Source of the DNA: Desulfobacteraceae bacterium
Lineage (GTDB): Bacteria > Desulfobacterota > Desulfobacteria > Desulfobacterales > Desulfosarcinaceae
Direction of reading: 5' to 3'
DNA length: 64,000 nucleotides
Assembly (NCBI GenBank): GCA_013003715.1
Contig: JABDIN010000078.1
Location: 1-64,000, forward strand
Each line of letters opens with the position of its first letter. Within the stretch, counting starts at the first letter, position 1. The position numbers and the translations under genes were made by a program. The notes below the pieces were generated by a model that had not been told where the DNA came from, searched no databases, and saw nothing but the letters and a program-made list of their open reading frames with translations. This document shows positions 16,831 to 26,919 of the stretch, in pieces.

Positions 16831-18339
16831 CTATGTTTCAATTAAACAATAGCTTTCACCAATCGACGGGTGTGGTTCGATCATCCATTTTTTGTTGGTG
16901 AGATGATTCAGAAATCGCACATCGTGGCTGACCAGGAGAAGACAGCAGGGACATTCCGCCAGGGCGGCTTCCAGGCACTCTATGGACAGCAGATCCATAT
17001 GATTGGTGGGTTCATCCATCATGATAATATGGGGTTCCCGCAACATCCCCATGGCCAGCATCAGTTTTCTTGTCTCTCCAGGGCTGGGCTGACGGCTATC
17101 CAGAAGTCTGCGCGGCGCCGAACCGAGCCTGCTGACGATCGTCATGAGACGCCCCAGTTCTTCTCCGGTCAAACGGTGTGCATCCATCTGTGTGTTCCGA
17201 GCGGTTTGGGCGTCGATCTCCTGGGGCAGAAACATTACACGATCACCGGAGACGCTTAAAAACCGGACGATGTGTTTAAGGAAAGTGCTTTTCCCGAATC
17301 CGTTTTGTCCCGTCAATGCAATCCGGTCAGCAGGTGCAATACTGAGATCGGGATAAAAAAGTTTTCCTGCGGGTCCAAGGGAAAGACTGCCGTCAACCAA
17401 GGTGAGTATGGCGTTCTTAGGTGAGAATTCCCCTTTTATCCAAATACCGGAAGCGGTTTCCTTTTGATATCGGAGTGCACTCAATTCCTTTTCCGCTATG
17501 CGAAGACGGCCGCTCAGTTGCCGTTGGAGAACGCCGGCCTTGCCGTCCTTTCCGGTCAAGCGGGCGGCGTCCTTCTTTGCACGGGCATCATGATCCTTCA
17601 GCGCCAATCCTTTTTTGGATCGTTTTTTATCGGCATCGGCGGCCTTTGACTTTCGGTGGTTGATTTCCTTTTTTAATCTCCGGCTTTCCTGTTTTTTCAG
17701 CCGGTATTTCCGGTCTTCGGCAGCGGCTTCGGCATCGAGAATCCGCTTTCCCTTGGTTACACCTCCGGGCCGGATATGGATACCACGGGAATCCAGAAAG
17801 AGGCATTGGCGGCACAATGCATCCAGCAACTCACGGTCGTGACTCACCAGCATGCCAATGCCGCTGTAGGCTTGCAGAGCTGACGAAATCAGGCGAGTGG
17901 CATACAGATCCAGATGGTTAGTGGGTTCATCCATTGCCAGCAGAACAGGTTGTCGCCACAGGACCTCCGCAATCTGGGTCCTCTTACGCTCCCCATGGGA
18001 AAGGTTGAACCACTGCCGATGGTAGTGCTCACCTATTTCAAGACGATCCCGAAGTACCGCCGCATCACGGTCATAACTCTCCAGAAAATCCAGGAGTCCT
18101 TCCGGCCGGTTTTCGGTACGCTGGGAGCTATAGGCCGCTGCTTCGGGCCTTCGCAGATGGCCCGCATCTGGAGACAGCAAACCGGCGGACAGTTTCAACA
18201 ATGTGGTTTTGCCGATGCCGTTGGCACCCACGATGCCGGTCCAACCGGAGGTTAAATGGAAGGAAAGGGATTGAAACAGAGGCGTTGCCAAGGTTTCATA
18301 CGAAAAATCAACCCGGTCAAACACAAGTGCTTTTGCCAT
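16831..18339 (-). CDS. ABC-F family ATPase
   Basis: This 502-residue protein has two fused ABC ATPase domains and no membrane helix, the ABC-F (ribosome-associated, translation-factor-like) layout. Walker A motifs are GANGIGKT (38-45) and GQNGFGKS in the second half. Signature motifs are LSHGERKR and the degenerate PSPGETRK. Walker B regions are LLAMDEPTNHLD and IIMMDEPTNHMD. The domain linker is highly charged (RLKKQESRRLKKEINHRKSKAADADK), as expected for the P-site tRNA-interaction arm. I chose ATG 18339, behind GAGGGGG; an in-frame start at 18501 would add ~54 unconserved residues. It could be an Uup/EttA-like factor or an antibiotic-resistance ABC-F; sequence alone does not decide. Confidence 0.88.
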   Translation of the reverse strand: MAKALVFDRVDFSYETLATPLFQSLSFHLTSGWTGIVGANGIGKTTLLKLSAGLLSPDAGHLRRPEAAAYSSQRTENRPEGLLDFLESYDRDAAVLRDRLEIGEHYHRQWFNLSHGERKRTQIAEVLWRQPVLLAMDEPTNHLDLYATRLISSALQAYSGIGMLVSHDRELLDALCRQCLFLDSRGIHIRPGGVTKGKRILDAEAAAEDRKYRLKKQESRRLKKEINHRKSKAADADKKRSKKGLALKDHDARAKKDAARLTGKDGKAGVLQRQLSGRLRIAEKELSALRYQKETASGIWIKGEFSPKNAILTLVDGSLSLGPAGKLFYPDLSIAPADRIALTGQNGFGKSTFLKHIVRFLSVSGDRVMFLPQEIDAQTARNTQMDAHRLTGEELGRLMTIVSRLGSAPRRLLDSRQPSPGETRKLMLAMGMLREPHIIMMDEPTNHMDLLSIECLEAALAECPCCLLLVSHDVRFLNHLTNKKWMIEPHPSIGESYCLIET

Positions 18340-18770
18340 GGATACCCCCTCATTGTATCGAGCGTTCCCGGCAATGTCCGTATCACGCCTTGGCGATTTC
18401 TCCGCAAAAAACAAAAGCCACGGTTTGCCGCAGCTTTCCGACAGGACTGGCGCCACGAAAAAAATACCGGAAACGGATTCCACTGACGCCTCGATGGACA
18501 CAATTCAGGCATCAGCATGAAAGATGATGGTTGTTCTACGTCAACCGTACTCAATTTGGCACTGCCTCGTCTCTTTCTGAAAAGAGGTCAATGCCATCCT
18601 TTTGTTTCCAGTACTTATTTCCTCACTTTAGCGGCTCCTTGTTGTTCAGACCGGATGGGCCCCGATGGGTCGGGTGGGTCAGATGGGTTTCAGTAGAGGC
18701 CAGGTTATCGGAATCGGCCCCGGCCGTCAAGGCCCGGATCGCCATCTCTTTCGGCAATTGCATCGGATTT
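18340..18770. other. Intergenic stretch, no gene seen
   Basis: These 431 bases lie between the ABC-F gene and the end of the hybrid kinase gene. They contain GGGTCGGGTGGGTCAGATGGG-type G-rich direct repeats near 18660-18690. No convincing coding frame, RNA or terminator was found. Confidence 0.4.
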
Positions 18771-21350
18771 TCATCTTGAGGCAACCCTGTGGGCGCTACG
18801 ATGTCCCACCCATTTTTCCACCATATCCTTTAACTTCTCAGGTCTGATGGGTTTTGGAATAAAATCATTCATACCGGCGGCAACGCATTCTTCCTGGTCT
18901 TTCTTCAGGGCATTGGCCGTCATGGCCACAATGGGTATGGCTTTATTCAGCACATTCGGTGACTGCCGGATAATGCGGGTCGCTTCAATGCCATCCATTT
19001 CCGGCATCTGGATATCCATCAGTACAAGGTCATAGGTATTTTGTGTCAATTCCTGCACGGCATCGAGACCATTGGCGGCTACGGTTGCATAATAGCCCAT
19101 TTTCTTTAACAGCAGAATCGCCACTTTCTGATTTACGGGATTGTCCTCAACCACCAGCAAGCGCAGGTTTCCCGTGGGCGGATCTTTCAACTTGTTGGAT
19201 GGCGGCGGTTGCTGAGTTTGGCCCGCGCTGTCTTTTTCAAATTCCAGCATAAACCAGAAAACCGCACCTTCACCAAAATTGGAACGGACGTCGATGCATC
19301 CACCCATAAGTTCCACAAGTTGTTTGGATATGGCGAGCCCTAATCCGGTGCCGCCGAATTTACGGGTGGTCGAGGCATCCACCTGTGAAAAGGATTTAAA
19401 CAGCCGGTCCATACGGTCCTTCGGTATACCCGGCCCCGTATCCCGGACCTCAAATTTCAGTTCGACCTGCTTTACGTTCTCGGTTTCCGTCGTAACGTGA
19501 AGTATAACACCCCCGGTGGTCGTAAATTTGATGGCGTTGCCCACGAGATTGACCAGAATCTGCCGGATGCGGCAGGGATCTCCGACAACCCGACCGGGAA
19601 CGGATGGATAAACGGAAACATCGAGATTAATCCCCTTCGAGACGGCCGGGACCATCATCACCTCCGTTATTTCCCCAATGAGGTCCCGGAGATTGAACCT
19701 GCGCATTTCCAGCTCGAGTTTACCGGCCTCTATTTTCGAAAAGTCCAGAATATCATTGAGGATCTCCAACAATGATTTGGCGCTCAGGAGAGCTGTTTGT
19801 ATATAGTCCCGTTGATCCGCTTCCAAAGGGGAATTTACCATCAGCTCAAGCATACCCATGACGCCATTGAGCGGGGTACGGATCTCATGGCTCATATTGG
19901 CCAGAAATTCACTTTTGGCACGATCGGCGATCTCGGCACGCTCCTTGGCCTTCACCAGTTCCGCGGTCCGGCATTCAAGGTCTTCCTTTAGATCGGCGAT
20001 ATGCTGATAGATGGCTGAATTGGAAAAAGCGATACCGGCAGCGGGTACCTGGTCCAGGAATTTCAATTCGTTCGGCGAGAGGTCGAAACCGTGCTCGGGC
20101 CTGGATAGAAAAATCAGTCCCACTGCCTTTTCTCCCTGAACCAGGGGGACCATGTAGTGGTAACCCTTTTCCTTCATCCTGGGGAATATGCACCGGGCAG
20201 CATGGCCATATACCGGGTGTGTTTCCACCATTTCAATACTCACCGCGTAGGGTCTGGCAACAATCAGCGCCGAAATTTCATCGGGGACCTGAAGAGACGC
20301 TCCGGACAGGGGGTCCACCATGGCGGATGATTTTTCCCGTATGAGGAAAACGTCAGCTTCATTGATCGCCAAATAGTGTTTTATGACATGCCTGAATTCG
20401 GCGATCAAATCCTCCATGTTTTTCAGGTAAACACTGTTTGCGATAAACGTCTGAACCGCTCGATTCAAATAGTAACGATCGGGGTTGAACCGTTTCGTTA
20501 TTCCGGGCTGGACTTTCAGGATGTAGTAATAATTGAATACAAAACCGGAAATGATAAGCGAAATAAACAGGCCCGGTCCCAAACCCGGTATTGCACGGTA
20601 AAGCCAGAACAGGAACAATACATTCGGAATAAGGATCAGCGAAGACATGATGGTCCAGGATGCCACCCGCAGCAGCATGCTGGGAATATCCATGAGGCGA
20701 TACCGCAGGACACCATAAGCCAGTATGGTCAGCGGAACGAACATAAAATTACCGACCGGGTATACGTTATAACCGTTGATGGCCGGGATATTCACCAGGG
20801 TCAAAAGCCCGACGACGCAAAAAGAAAAAATAAAGTAAGCATACTTCCGTTTCCGGACCGGGTTACTCTCGGTGTCGAGTTTGTGAATAACCCGAATGAC
20901 CATGTAGACCAGGGCAACCAGTCCATAAATACAGAACACCTGGAGTGCCGGCCCCCCGCGGGCGATATACCCCCAATTGAATTGGTTTAAGCCCGTAATA
21001 TACAGGTTGGTCTGGGTGGTAACGGCCATCAGGCTGCTCAGCAAAATGGCGCATCCAATTACCCACTTTTCCCGGAGATTGAGAAGGTGATGTAAAAACA
21101 GCAGATGCCACACCGGCAGAAACACGAAGAAAAAATGGATCGACCGCTCAACTTTTAGGATCGCGGATTCACTGGTCAGAAAATGATGGCTGATGAATAT
21201 GGGTGAAAGGAGCCCCCACCATATGCAGATCAGGGCGAATAATATCCGTTCACGTGTTCTTGGCGCCTTGCGAAGGGCTATCCCGGCCAGCACCAGACTG
21301 ACGGCCAGGGACAGTACAGGTGGTACCAGGTAGAAAAATGATGGTTTCAT
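18771..21350 (-). CDS. Hybrid sensor histidine kinase / response regulator
   Basis: The protein has 859 residues. The first ~290 are a multi-helix membrane sensor resembling the N-terminal 7TM module of sensory kinases. A GAF-like domain follows (~310-460), then a coiled linker, HisKA with the phospho-accepting His in [15 protein letters not shown], HATPase_c ([26 protein letters not shown]) and a C-terminal receiver whose acceptor Asp is in [13 protein letters not shown]. It senses an unknown signal at the membrane and relays phosphate internally. No Hpt or output regulator is adjacent, so its partner lies elsewhere. The gene is 126 bases downstream of the two dynamin-like GTPase genes. Confidence 0.9.
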   Translation of the reverse strand: MKPSFFYLVPPVLSLAVSLVLAGIALRKAPRTRERILFALICIWWGLLSPIFISHHFLTSESAILKVERSIHFFFVFLPVWHLLFLHHLLNLREKWVIGCAILLSSLMAVTTQTNLYITGLNQFNWGYIARGGPALQVFCIYGLVALVYMVIRVIHKLDTESNPVRKRKYAYFIFSFCVVGLLTLVNIPAINGYNVYPVGNFMFVPLTILAYGVLRYRLMDIPSMLLRVASWTIMSSLILIPNVLFLFWLYRAIPGLGPGLFISLIISGFVFNYYYILKVQPGITKRFNPDRYYLNRAVQTFIANSVYLKNMEDLIAEFRHVIKHYLAINEADVFLIREKSSAMVDPLSGASLQVPDEISALIVARPYAVSIEMVETHPVYGHAARCIFPRMKEKGYHYMVPLVQGEKAVGLIFLSRPEHGFDLSPNELKFLDQVPAAGIAFSNSAIYQHIADLKEDLECRTAELVKAKERAEIADRAKSEFLANMSHEIRTPLNGVMGMLELMVNSPLEADQRDYIQTALLSAKSLLEILNDILDFSKIEAGKLELEMRRFNLRDLIGEITEVMMVPAVSKGINLDVSVYPSVPGRVVGDPCRIRQILVNLVGNAIKFTTTGGVILHVTTETENVKQVELKFEVRDTGPGIPKDRMDRLFKSFSQVDASTTRKFGGTGLGLAISKQLVELMGGCIDVRSNFGEGAVFWFMLEFEKDSAGQTQQPPPSNKLKDPPTGNLRLLVVEDNPVNQKVAILLLKKMGYYATVAANGLDAVQELTQNTYDLVLMDIQMPEMDGIEATRIIRQSPNVLNKAIPIVAMTANALKKDQEECVAAGMNDFIPKPIRPEKLKDMVEKWVGHRSAHRVASR

Positions 21351-21475
21351 GGATTATCCACTGCGCTATCGATATGGTATCAGGCCGGGATATATTGCGG
21401 CCCTTGCCGCTCCCGGCAACAATAGTATCGGTAAAATCCGGTGTTCTCTTAACCCATGGTCAATAGAAATCCGGT

Positions 21476-23236
21476 TCAGTCAGTTAATTGCAATAACTGC
21501 TCAATCTGTTCACCCACCGGGCTCCTGGATATCGTGCGGTAGGTTCGGACCCGGTTCTGCAGGCTCTCAAATGTCTGTCGGTACACTTTCGTGCCGTTGG
21601 CGAGGATGCGGGCGATTCCCTGGAATATGAAAAAGGTAAGGAATAGCACGATCCCGATGGTCAGGAAAGCGTGCAGAAAAAAGTCGGAAGAGAGGATGTT
21701 GCCGCTTAAAAACCGTGTGGTGGTGAGCCAGCCCACATAGGCCAGCATTCCCACCGGCGGCAGGTTAAACACGATTTGCAGCGCAAAATTGCTTAACCGG
21801 TCGGCGTTGGTGTCAAGGCATTGTTCCAGTGTGTCCGTCCACAGGTCCAGGATGTCGTCGGAAAGCCCGTCGTTGGCCACCAGCACGGCATCGGCATGCC
21901 GGATACTTTCGGAGAATCCGGCGCCCACCAATTTTTCAGCGATATCCGGCCAGTCCTGCATGACGGCCATCCGGTACTGGACCATGGCGGAGGTGGTTTG
22001 CCGACCCTCCTTAACGGCTTTAACGGCGGCGGTTGACGATTTATAATGTTTGACGGCTGAAAAAGCCCCGAATAGCATGCGAAGCGGGTTACCCAGGCGA
22101 AACATGGCGGCGAAACCGGAGCCGAAGACCAGAATACGCGCCCAGATGGCAATCAGCCAGCCCACGGGCCCCACCCAGCGCTGGGTCAATTTCTGGTAGA
22201 GTTGCACATTGATACCCAGGTGCTGCCGGACAGGATCGGACTTCAAGGCGGATACCGCCGATTTCATGGCTCCCGCTTCACTTTGACGCATCAAACCGGC
22301 ACTGTCCGCCAGCTCATTTTTGACGGCCTGGACAGTGGCGCCGACCTCCTTCATCACATGATTGCGGATCTGCCCGGCGTTGCGGAGACGTTGGGTGGTG
22401 TTGAAACCGGATTTTCCGAAAGTATCGTGAATCAATCCATATAAGTCGTCATATTGATCAAAACCATGCCGCGGTTCCGTGCCCGGATCCCAGTCCGGAT
22501 GTTCGAGATGACTTCTGGCTGAAACACAGAACAAATTGTTTACCTGTTGATCCCAGCTGTCGGAAAGAAATCCGGAAAACGCCGGCATGATTTGTTCCTT
22601 GAGCTCGGTTTCGGACTGCCGGTCGCATTTGTTCACCACGGCGATCAGGGACATCCCGTGAAAACGCTTTACGTAGGGGGCCATAAAATCCACATGGTCT
22701 TTCCGCTTGGGATTTTCCCCGTCAAAAACACAGACCAGGATATCGGAAAGCCCGATGATTTCTTCGATGAGCGGAATATGCGCCGCCTGTTGCGTGCTGT
22801 CCGTATCAGGCGTATCCACCAGGACCATATGATCAAGTACCGGGGCTTCCGGCGCCGTGATCACCGTCATTTGTCCGGCATTTACTTGTTCACGGAACAT
22901 GGCGGCGTCGGTTGCCCGGCGGACCACCGCACGGACATTGCGGGTGGTGGGTCGACGGATTCCGGTTTCGGACAAACCGTCCTTCCCGGCCAGGGCGTTG
23001 ATCAGGGTGGATTTACCGGATCCGCATGGACCGATAAGCGATACCACCAGTTTTCGGTCCAGCCGGTCGCCGAGCCTTCCGATCATATCAACGGCGGCAT
23101 CGCATTGGGCGGACAATGCGGCGCCGGGCCGCCACAGCGGTATCCGCTGCAATATGTCCGCCACGTTTTTGAGCTCATTTTTATAGGTTCCGATAACGGC
23201 CGATGCCTTGATGTCGTCCAGATGCCGGCTTAGCAT
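21476..23236 (-). CDS. Dynamin-like/GTPase-domain membrane protein (second of a tandem pair)
   Basis: The protein has 586 residues. G1 is GPCGSGKS (69-76), G3 is DTPD, and G4 is NKCD in SLIAVVNKCDRQ. After the G domain comes a long helical region (~270-470). Two hydrophobic segments follow near the C-terminus (IVFNLPPVGMLAYVGWL and FLHAFLTIGIVLFLTFFIF), which could be a membrane paddle or anchors. This layout matches bacterial dynamin-like proteins, which remodel or tether membranes with GTP. Its start overlaps the stop of the upstream GTPase gene by 7 bases, so the two are translationally coupled and likely form a hetero-oligomer, as for other paired bacterial dynamins. The substrate membrane is unknown. 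Confidence 0.8.
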   Translation of the reverse strand: MLSRHLDDIKASAVIGTYKNELKNVADILQRIPLWRPGAALSAQCDAAVDMIGRLGDRLDRKLVVSLIGPCGSGKSTLINALAGKDGLSETGIRRPTTRNVRAVVRRATDAAMFREQVNAGQMTVITAPEAPVLDHMVLVDTPDTDSTQQAAHIPLIEEIIGLSDILVCVFDGENPKRKDHVDFMAPYVKRFHGMSLIAVVNKCDRQSETELKEQIMPAFSGFLSDSWDQQVNNLFCVSARSHLEHPDWDPGTEPRHGFDQYDDLYGLIHDTFGKSGFNTTQRLRNAGQIRNHVMKEVGATVQAVKNELADSAGLMRQSEAGAMKSAVSALKSDPVRQHLGINVQLYQKLTQRWVGPVGWLIAIWARILVFGSGFAAMFRLGNPLRMLFGAFSAVKHYKSSTAAVKAVKEGRQTTSAMVQYRMAVMQDWPDIAEKLVGAGFSESIRHADAVLVANDGLSDDILDLWTDTLEQCLDTNADRLSNFALQIVFNLPPVGMLAYVGWLTTTRFLSGNILSSDFFLHAFLTIGIVLFLTFFIFQGIARILANGTKVYRQTFESLQNRVRTYRTISRSPVGEQIEQLLQLTD

Positions 23237-25203
23237 GGCGCAGCTCCTTTCAGTGATTGCAGGCAGGTGTTGATCCGCTCGATATGGTCCTCTGCGGTGT
23301 TGATGACGGTGCCCCCCTCGGCGATTATGGGGCCGGTGATCAGTTGTTCGAAAAGCCGCTGAACGGTCTGCATCTTTGTGTTCAGCCAGGTTTCGGCGAT
23401 GGGCCCGAGCATGGTTTCCAGTTGCTTGATGTCCGCCTGCTTCACCCCGGCGGTGGCCGGTATGGCCACCAGTGCGTATAGATCTTTCAGTCCGAACAGT
23501 CCGGCCAGTTTGACTTTTATGCCGGCAGCCCCCACCGGGTCGCCCGTGGCGAGGATGTAGGTCACGGCCGCGGTGGCGGGCAGCACATTCAGCATCGCTG
23601 AAAACGTCTGCTGAATCTGATCCAGTATCCCCATTTTACGCCTGAATTCATCAGCCAGGGTTTTCAATTCAGCTTCCATTCCGGCGGTCATGGTCATCAG
23701 CGAGGCTCTTTCGGATAAAATCCGCTGGAGCCCCGCCTTCCAATCCGTGGTCTGAAGCCGGGTCTGCAACGCCTCGAGCACGGGATGCGCGGATATGGAA
23801 AACTCGGTGATGCCGTTTTGATCGATGGCGGTATCAAAGCCCTCTGATTGCGTTGCCGCGTCCGGTGATGAGACCTGTCCCATGGCATGGCACATCCGTT
23901 GGGCCACGGGGTCGTCCGTGGGCAGGCTTACCACCACTTTGGTACCCACCGCGTGGGCGAACATACGGTTGGCCGCGCTGATCAGATCTATTTTCAAATC
24001 GGCATCAGCATCAGTATCCGCCGGGGTAGCCGGTGCCGGGCCGCCGGCGGATTTAATCCACCGCATGGATTTGACCGCCCATCGAACGGGTGTTTCCACG
24101 ATTCGCCCGGTTTTCCGCAGAAACCGGATATGGGCCGGATCCGTGGTGAGCCAGATCTCTGCAAACCGTTTCATCACCCGGTCCATGGGAAAATGGGATA
24201 ACGCTTCCTGCACACAACGGCTTTGGGCCGCCTGCAGGGCATCAACGTACACCGATAGAGAATGCCTGGCCGCCACCGCCTGGACGTTTATGCCCGCCGC
24301 CCTGGCCAGGACATCGTTGAGGATTGACGAGAACAGGGCCATCCGGATCCGCCGGGGTTCAATACGGGCCAGAGCGTCCGGAAATGAAAGGGTCTCGTTC
24401 CGCACCGGTTTGATGGACATCAGGGCTGTACCGGCAGCCACGGCATTGTCCTCATCGGCACGATAAATCCCTAGCACGTTATCGGTTGCTGTCGTGCCAT
24501 AGATGTTTTCAGCGACGGTCATCGCATGTTCCGTGACATCGGCATCGGAAAAGCCGGGGTACACCCGATAAATGAGCATACATTGCCGGGTACCGATACC
24601 CGTCAGCATCTCAGAGATGAAATCCGTATTGTCCCGGTTGTTGTAATTTGAGTTCGTGAAAATGTAAATGAGCAGATCTGCGGTTTCAAGGCTCTGCCGG
24701 GCCAGAGCGCGGTTGGCGTAAACCCCCTTGGCACCGGTATCAAAATCCGGTGTGTCCAGTAGTATGATATGGGGGGATACGGAGGAGGCCAGCGTGTACA
24801 CCGGATCACCGGGGGAGGTCAACTGGTCCTTGTCCGACAATGCCGTGGGATCGCAGCCAAAGGGCTGGTAAAGATTGTGCAGAAATGCCGGTTTTTCGGC
24901 GAACGCCGGATGGGCGGCAATCAATACCCGCCGGTTAATACCGGCCTTTCCACCGGTGGGAGACAGCTTTTCACCGGCAAGGGTATTGAACAAGGTGGAT
25001 TTTCCGGATGATCCCCCCCCGCAGATCGCACAAGTCAATGGAAAATCCGGCTCGAGCCTGGGCATCAGCTTGCCGTCGATCATATGTTCCCATGGCCGCA
25101 ACTCTTCGGGATCGCCGAGTTTCAGCAGCCGGTGAAGTGCCGGTATTTCCCGGCGGAGTATGCCGAGAGCGGAGCTTATGTTCTCATTATAATCTGTGCT
25201 CAT
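23230..25203 (-). CDS. Dynamin-like GTPase (first of a tandem pair)
   Basis: The protein has about 657 residues from ATG 25203; in-frame ATG 25215 and TTG 25233 are alternatives, and none has a strong ribosome site. G1 is CGGGSSGKST (61-70) and G3 is DTPDFD. A canonical G4 NKxD is not obvious, because the expected strand reads CMLIYRVYPGFSD. The middle and C-terminal parts are largely helical, with a weakly hydrophobic stretch (FSAMLNVLPATAAVTYILATGDPVGAAGIKVKLAGLFGLKDL). It is the upstream partner of a second GTPase. The lack of NKxD suggests asymmetric roles in the pair, a point inferred from motif inspection only. Confidence 0.78.
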   Translation of the reverse strand: MSTDYNENISSALGILRREIPALHRLLKLGDPEELRPWEHMIDGKLMPRLEPDFPLTCAICGGGSSGKSTLFNTLAGEKLSPTGGKAGINRRVLIAAHPAFAEKPAFLHNLYQPFGCDPTALSDKDQLTSPGDPVYTLASSVSPHIILLDTPDFDTGAKGVYANRALARQSLETADLLIYIFTNSNYNNRDNTDFISEMLTGIGTRQCMLIYRVYPGFSDADVTEHAMTVAENIYGTTATDNVLGIYRADEDNAVAAGTALMSIKPVRNETLSFPDALARIEPRRIRMALFSSILNDVLARAAGINVQAVAARHSLSVYVDALQAAQSRCVQEALSHFPMDRVMKRFAEIWLTTDPAHIRFLRKTGRIVETPVRWAVKSMRWIKSAGGPAPATPADTDADADLKIDLISAANRMFAHAVGTKVVVSLPTDDPVAQRMCHAMGQVSSPDAATQSEGFDTAIDQNGITEFSISAHPVLEALQTRLQTTDWKAGLQRILSERASLMTMTAGMEAELKTLADEFRRKMGILDQIQQTFSAMLNVLPATAAVTYILATGDPVGAAGIKVKLAGLFGLKDLYALVAIPATAGVKQADIKQLETMLGPIAETWLNTKMQTVQRLFEQLITGPIIAEGGTVINTAEDHIERINTCLQSLKGAAPC

Positions 25204-25482
25204 ACTGAAGCCCATCGAGATTACACGAATCAAATGGTAAATGGCAATGATGCCATATCAGGACGGATGAACGACGCCGGGGGATATGCGGTCCGGCATT
25301 ACAAGCCATCTCAAAAAAAATCTCATCTGTAACTGCAATATTAAGCAAAGAGACTTTTTTGAGATGACTGGGATTAGATACACTCTTTTCACCTGAAAAA
25401 GCAAACATTGACAAAGTGTTATCCGGCCGCATTCTATGTATGGCGCCATCGAAAGCCGCCCGGCAACAGAGGATGAATCAAA

Positions 25483-25668
25483 ATGGCTTGGCAATCGATA
25501 AAAGGGATGCCGGGAAAGATGTACCTCCCGGAAAAAAAACAAATGAAACCGTCCAGGCATGGATGTCGGGATTGTTTTGCATGTCAGTGGTGCAGTGATG
25601 ACCGGTGCCAAATATGCCGTGACAGGTGTCACGGCAATCAGAAACCGGTGCAACGGGACAAGGGGTAG
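25483..25668 (+). CDS. Small cysteine-cluster protein
   Basis: The protein has 61 residues and starts at ATG 25483 eight bases after AGAGGA. The C-terminal half is CRDCFACQWCSDDRCQICRDRC with an HG following: seven cysteines in CxxCxxCxxC/CxxC spacing that could bind zinc or an iron-sulfur centre. The N-terminal WQSIKGMPGKMYLPEK is amphipathic and without signal. Similar short, Cys-dense proteins occur in Desulfobacterota, but I cannot name a family. The Cys-rich codons build a perfect 22-base palindrome (25615-25636). It stands alone between the GTPase pair and htpX. Confidence 0.6.
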   Translation: MAWQSIKGMPGKMYLPEKKQMKPSRHGCRDCFACQWCSDDRCQICRDRCHGNQKPVQRDKG

Positions 25669-25715
25669 TCAGTCCTGTTTTATCTTATGGTTTTCGGAAT
25701 CCGTTTCCAACCGGG

Positions 25716-26645
25716 TCACCCCATTTTATCCCAGAACGCACGGCCCCGGTCTTCCATGGTACGGGGGCGCCGGTCCGGCGGATCATCGGCCCGGCCCGAA
25801 GGAGCCCGGCCCGTGAGCCGGGCTATCCGCTCTTCCAGGGGCGGATGGGTGGAAAAGAGGCTTGCCAGGCTTTTCCCGGACAATGGGTTGACAATGAACA
25901 TATGGGCGGTGGACGGATGGGCATCCAAGGGCAAGCGCCCTGAGTAGGCACCCAGTTTGGCCAAGGCGCTGGCCAGCCCGTCGGAACGGCCGGCAAATTG
26001 CGCACCGGTGGCATCGGCCAGATATTCCCTTCGCCGGGAAATGGCCATTTGAATCACCGTGGCCGCCAATGGGGCGATGATGGACATGAGAATCAAACCC
26101 AGGCCGCCCATGCCACCTTCCTCGTCGTTGCCGCGCATACCGCCGAAAATGGCTGACCAGCGGGCCATGGTGGCCAGAAGCATGATGGCGCCGGCCATGG
26201 TGGCGGCTATGGACCCGATGAGGATATCGCGGTTTTTAACGTGGGCCAGTTCGTGGGCCAGAACACCGATAATTTCTTCCCGGTTCATGAGGCGCAACAG
26301 ACCATGGGTAACGGCGACCACGGCATGTTCGGGGTTTCGTCCGGTGGCAAACGCATTGGGAGCGTCCTTGGGGATAATGTACACCTTGGGCATGGGCAGT
26401 TGGGCGCGTTGTGACAATTCTGCGACCATATCGTAGAGTTCCGGGGATTGCTGTGGGGAGACCTCGTTGGCCTTGTACATGCGCAGGACGATCTTGTCGG
26501 AGTACCAATAGCTGAAAAAATTCATGCCGGCTGCGAATATCAGGGCGATGATCATACCCTGCCGGCCGCCGAGCATCTGACCGATTAAGATGAAAAATAC
26601 GGTCATCACGGCTAAAAGAATGGTGGTACGAATCTGGTTGCCCAT
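25716..26645 (-). CDS. htpX: Membrane zinc metalloprotease HtpX
   Basis: This 309-residue M48 protease takes part in quality control of inner-membrane proteins. It has two N-terminal helices (~7-26, 29-47), the zinc motif HELAH at 131-135, further helices around 145-205, and the third ligand region in REYLADATGAQF. The C-terminus HPSTAHMFI and FSTHPPLEERIARL is standard for HtpX. Length is normal. ATG 26645 follows AAGGAG. It is monocistronic in this window, with no heat-shock promoter that I can identify. Confidence 0.93.
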   Translation of the reverse strand: MGNQIRTTILLAVMTVFFILIGQMLGGRQGMIIALIFAAGMNFFSYWYSDKIVLRMYKANEVSPQQSPELYDMVAELSQRAQLPMPKVYIIPKDAPNAFATGRNPEHAVVAVTHGLLRLMNREEIIGVLAHELAHVKNRDILIGSIAATMAGAIMLLATMARWSAIFGGMRGNDEEGGMGGLGLILMSIIAPLAATVIQMAISRRREYLADATGAQFAGRSDGLASALAKLGAYSGRLPLDAHPSTAHMFIVNPLSGKSLASLFSTHPPLEERIARLTGRAPSGRADDPPDRRPRTMEDRGRAFWDKMG

Positions 26646-26919
26646 ACTGGTTGACTCCTTTATCTATTTCGACTAAAACAAATCTTAATGACCGTTGGCA
26701 GGCATGCCGGATGCAAAACCACCCGCCTCCTACTTCACCTGCCCGACATCTTGGATAATATAAAGCCGACAGCGAAAAATGCAACGTCAGTCGCCCCCTG
26801 ATTCCCGGCATAAAATTCATGCGGATCTGAATCGATAAAACGTGAAAACAACAGGCGGTGAAGCCGTATTTTTGAGCGTATTTATATCTATATTTTAACC
26901 TTATCGGAGAATATTGGAA

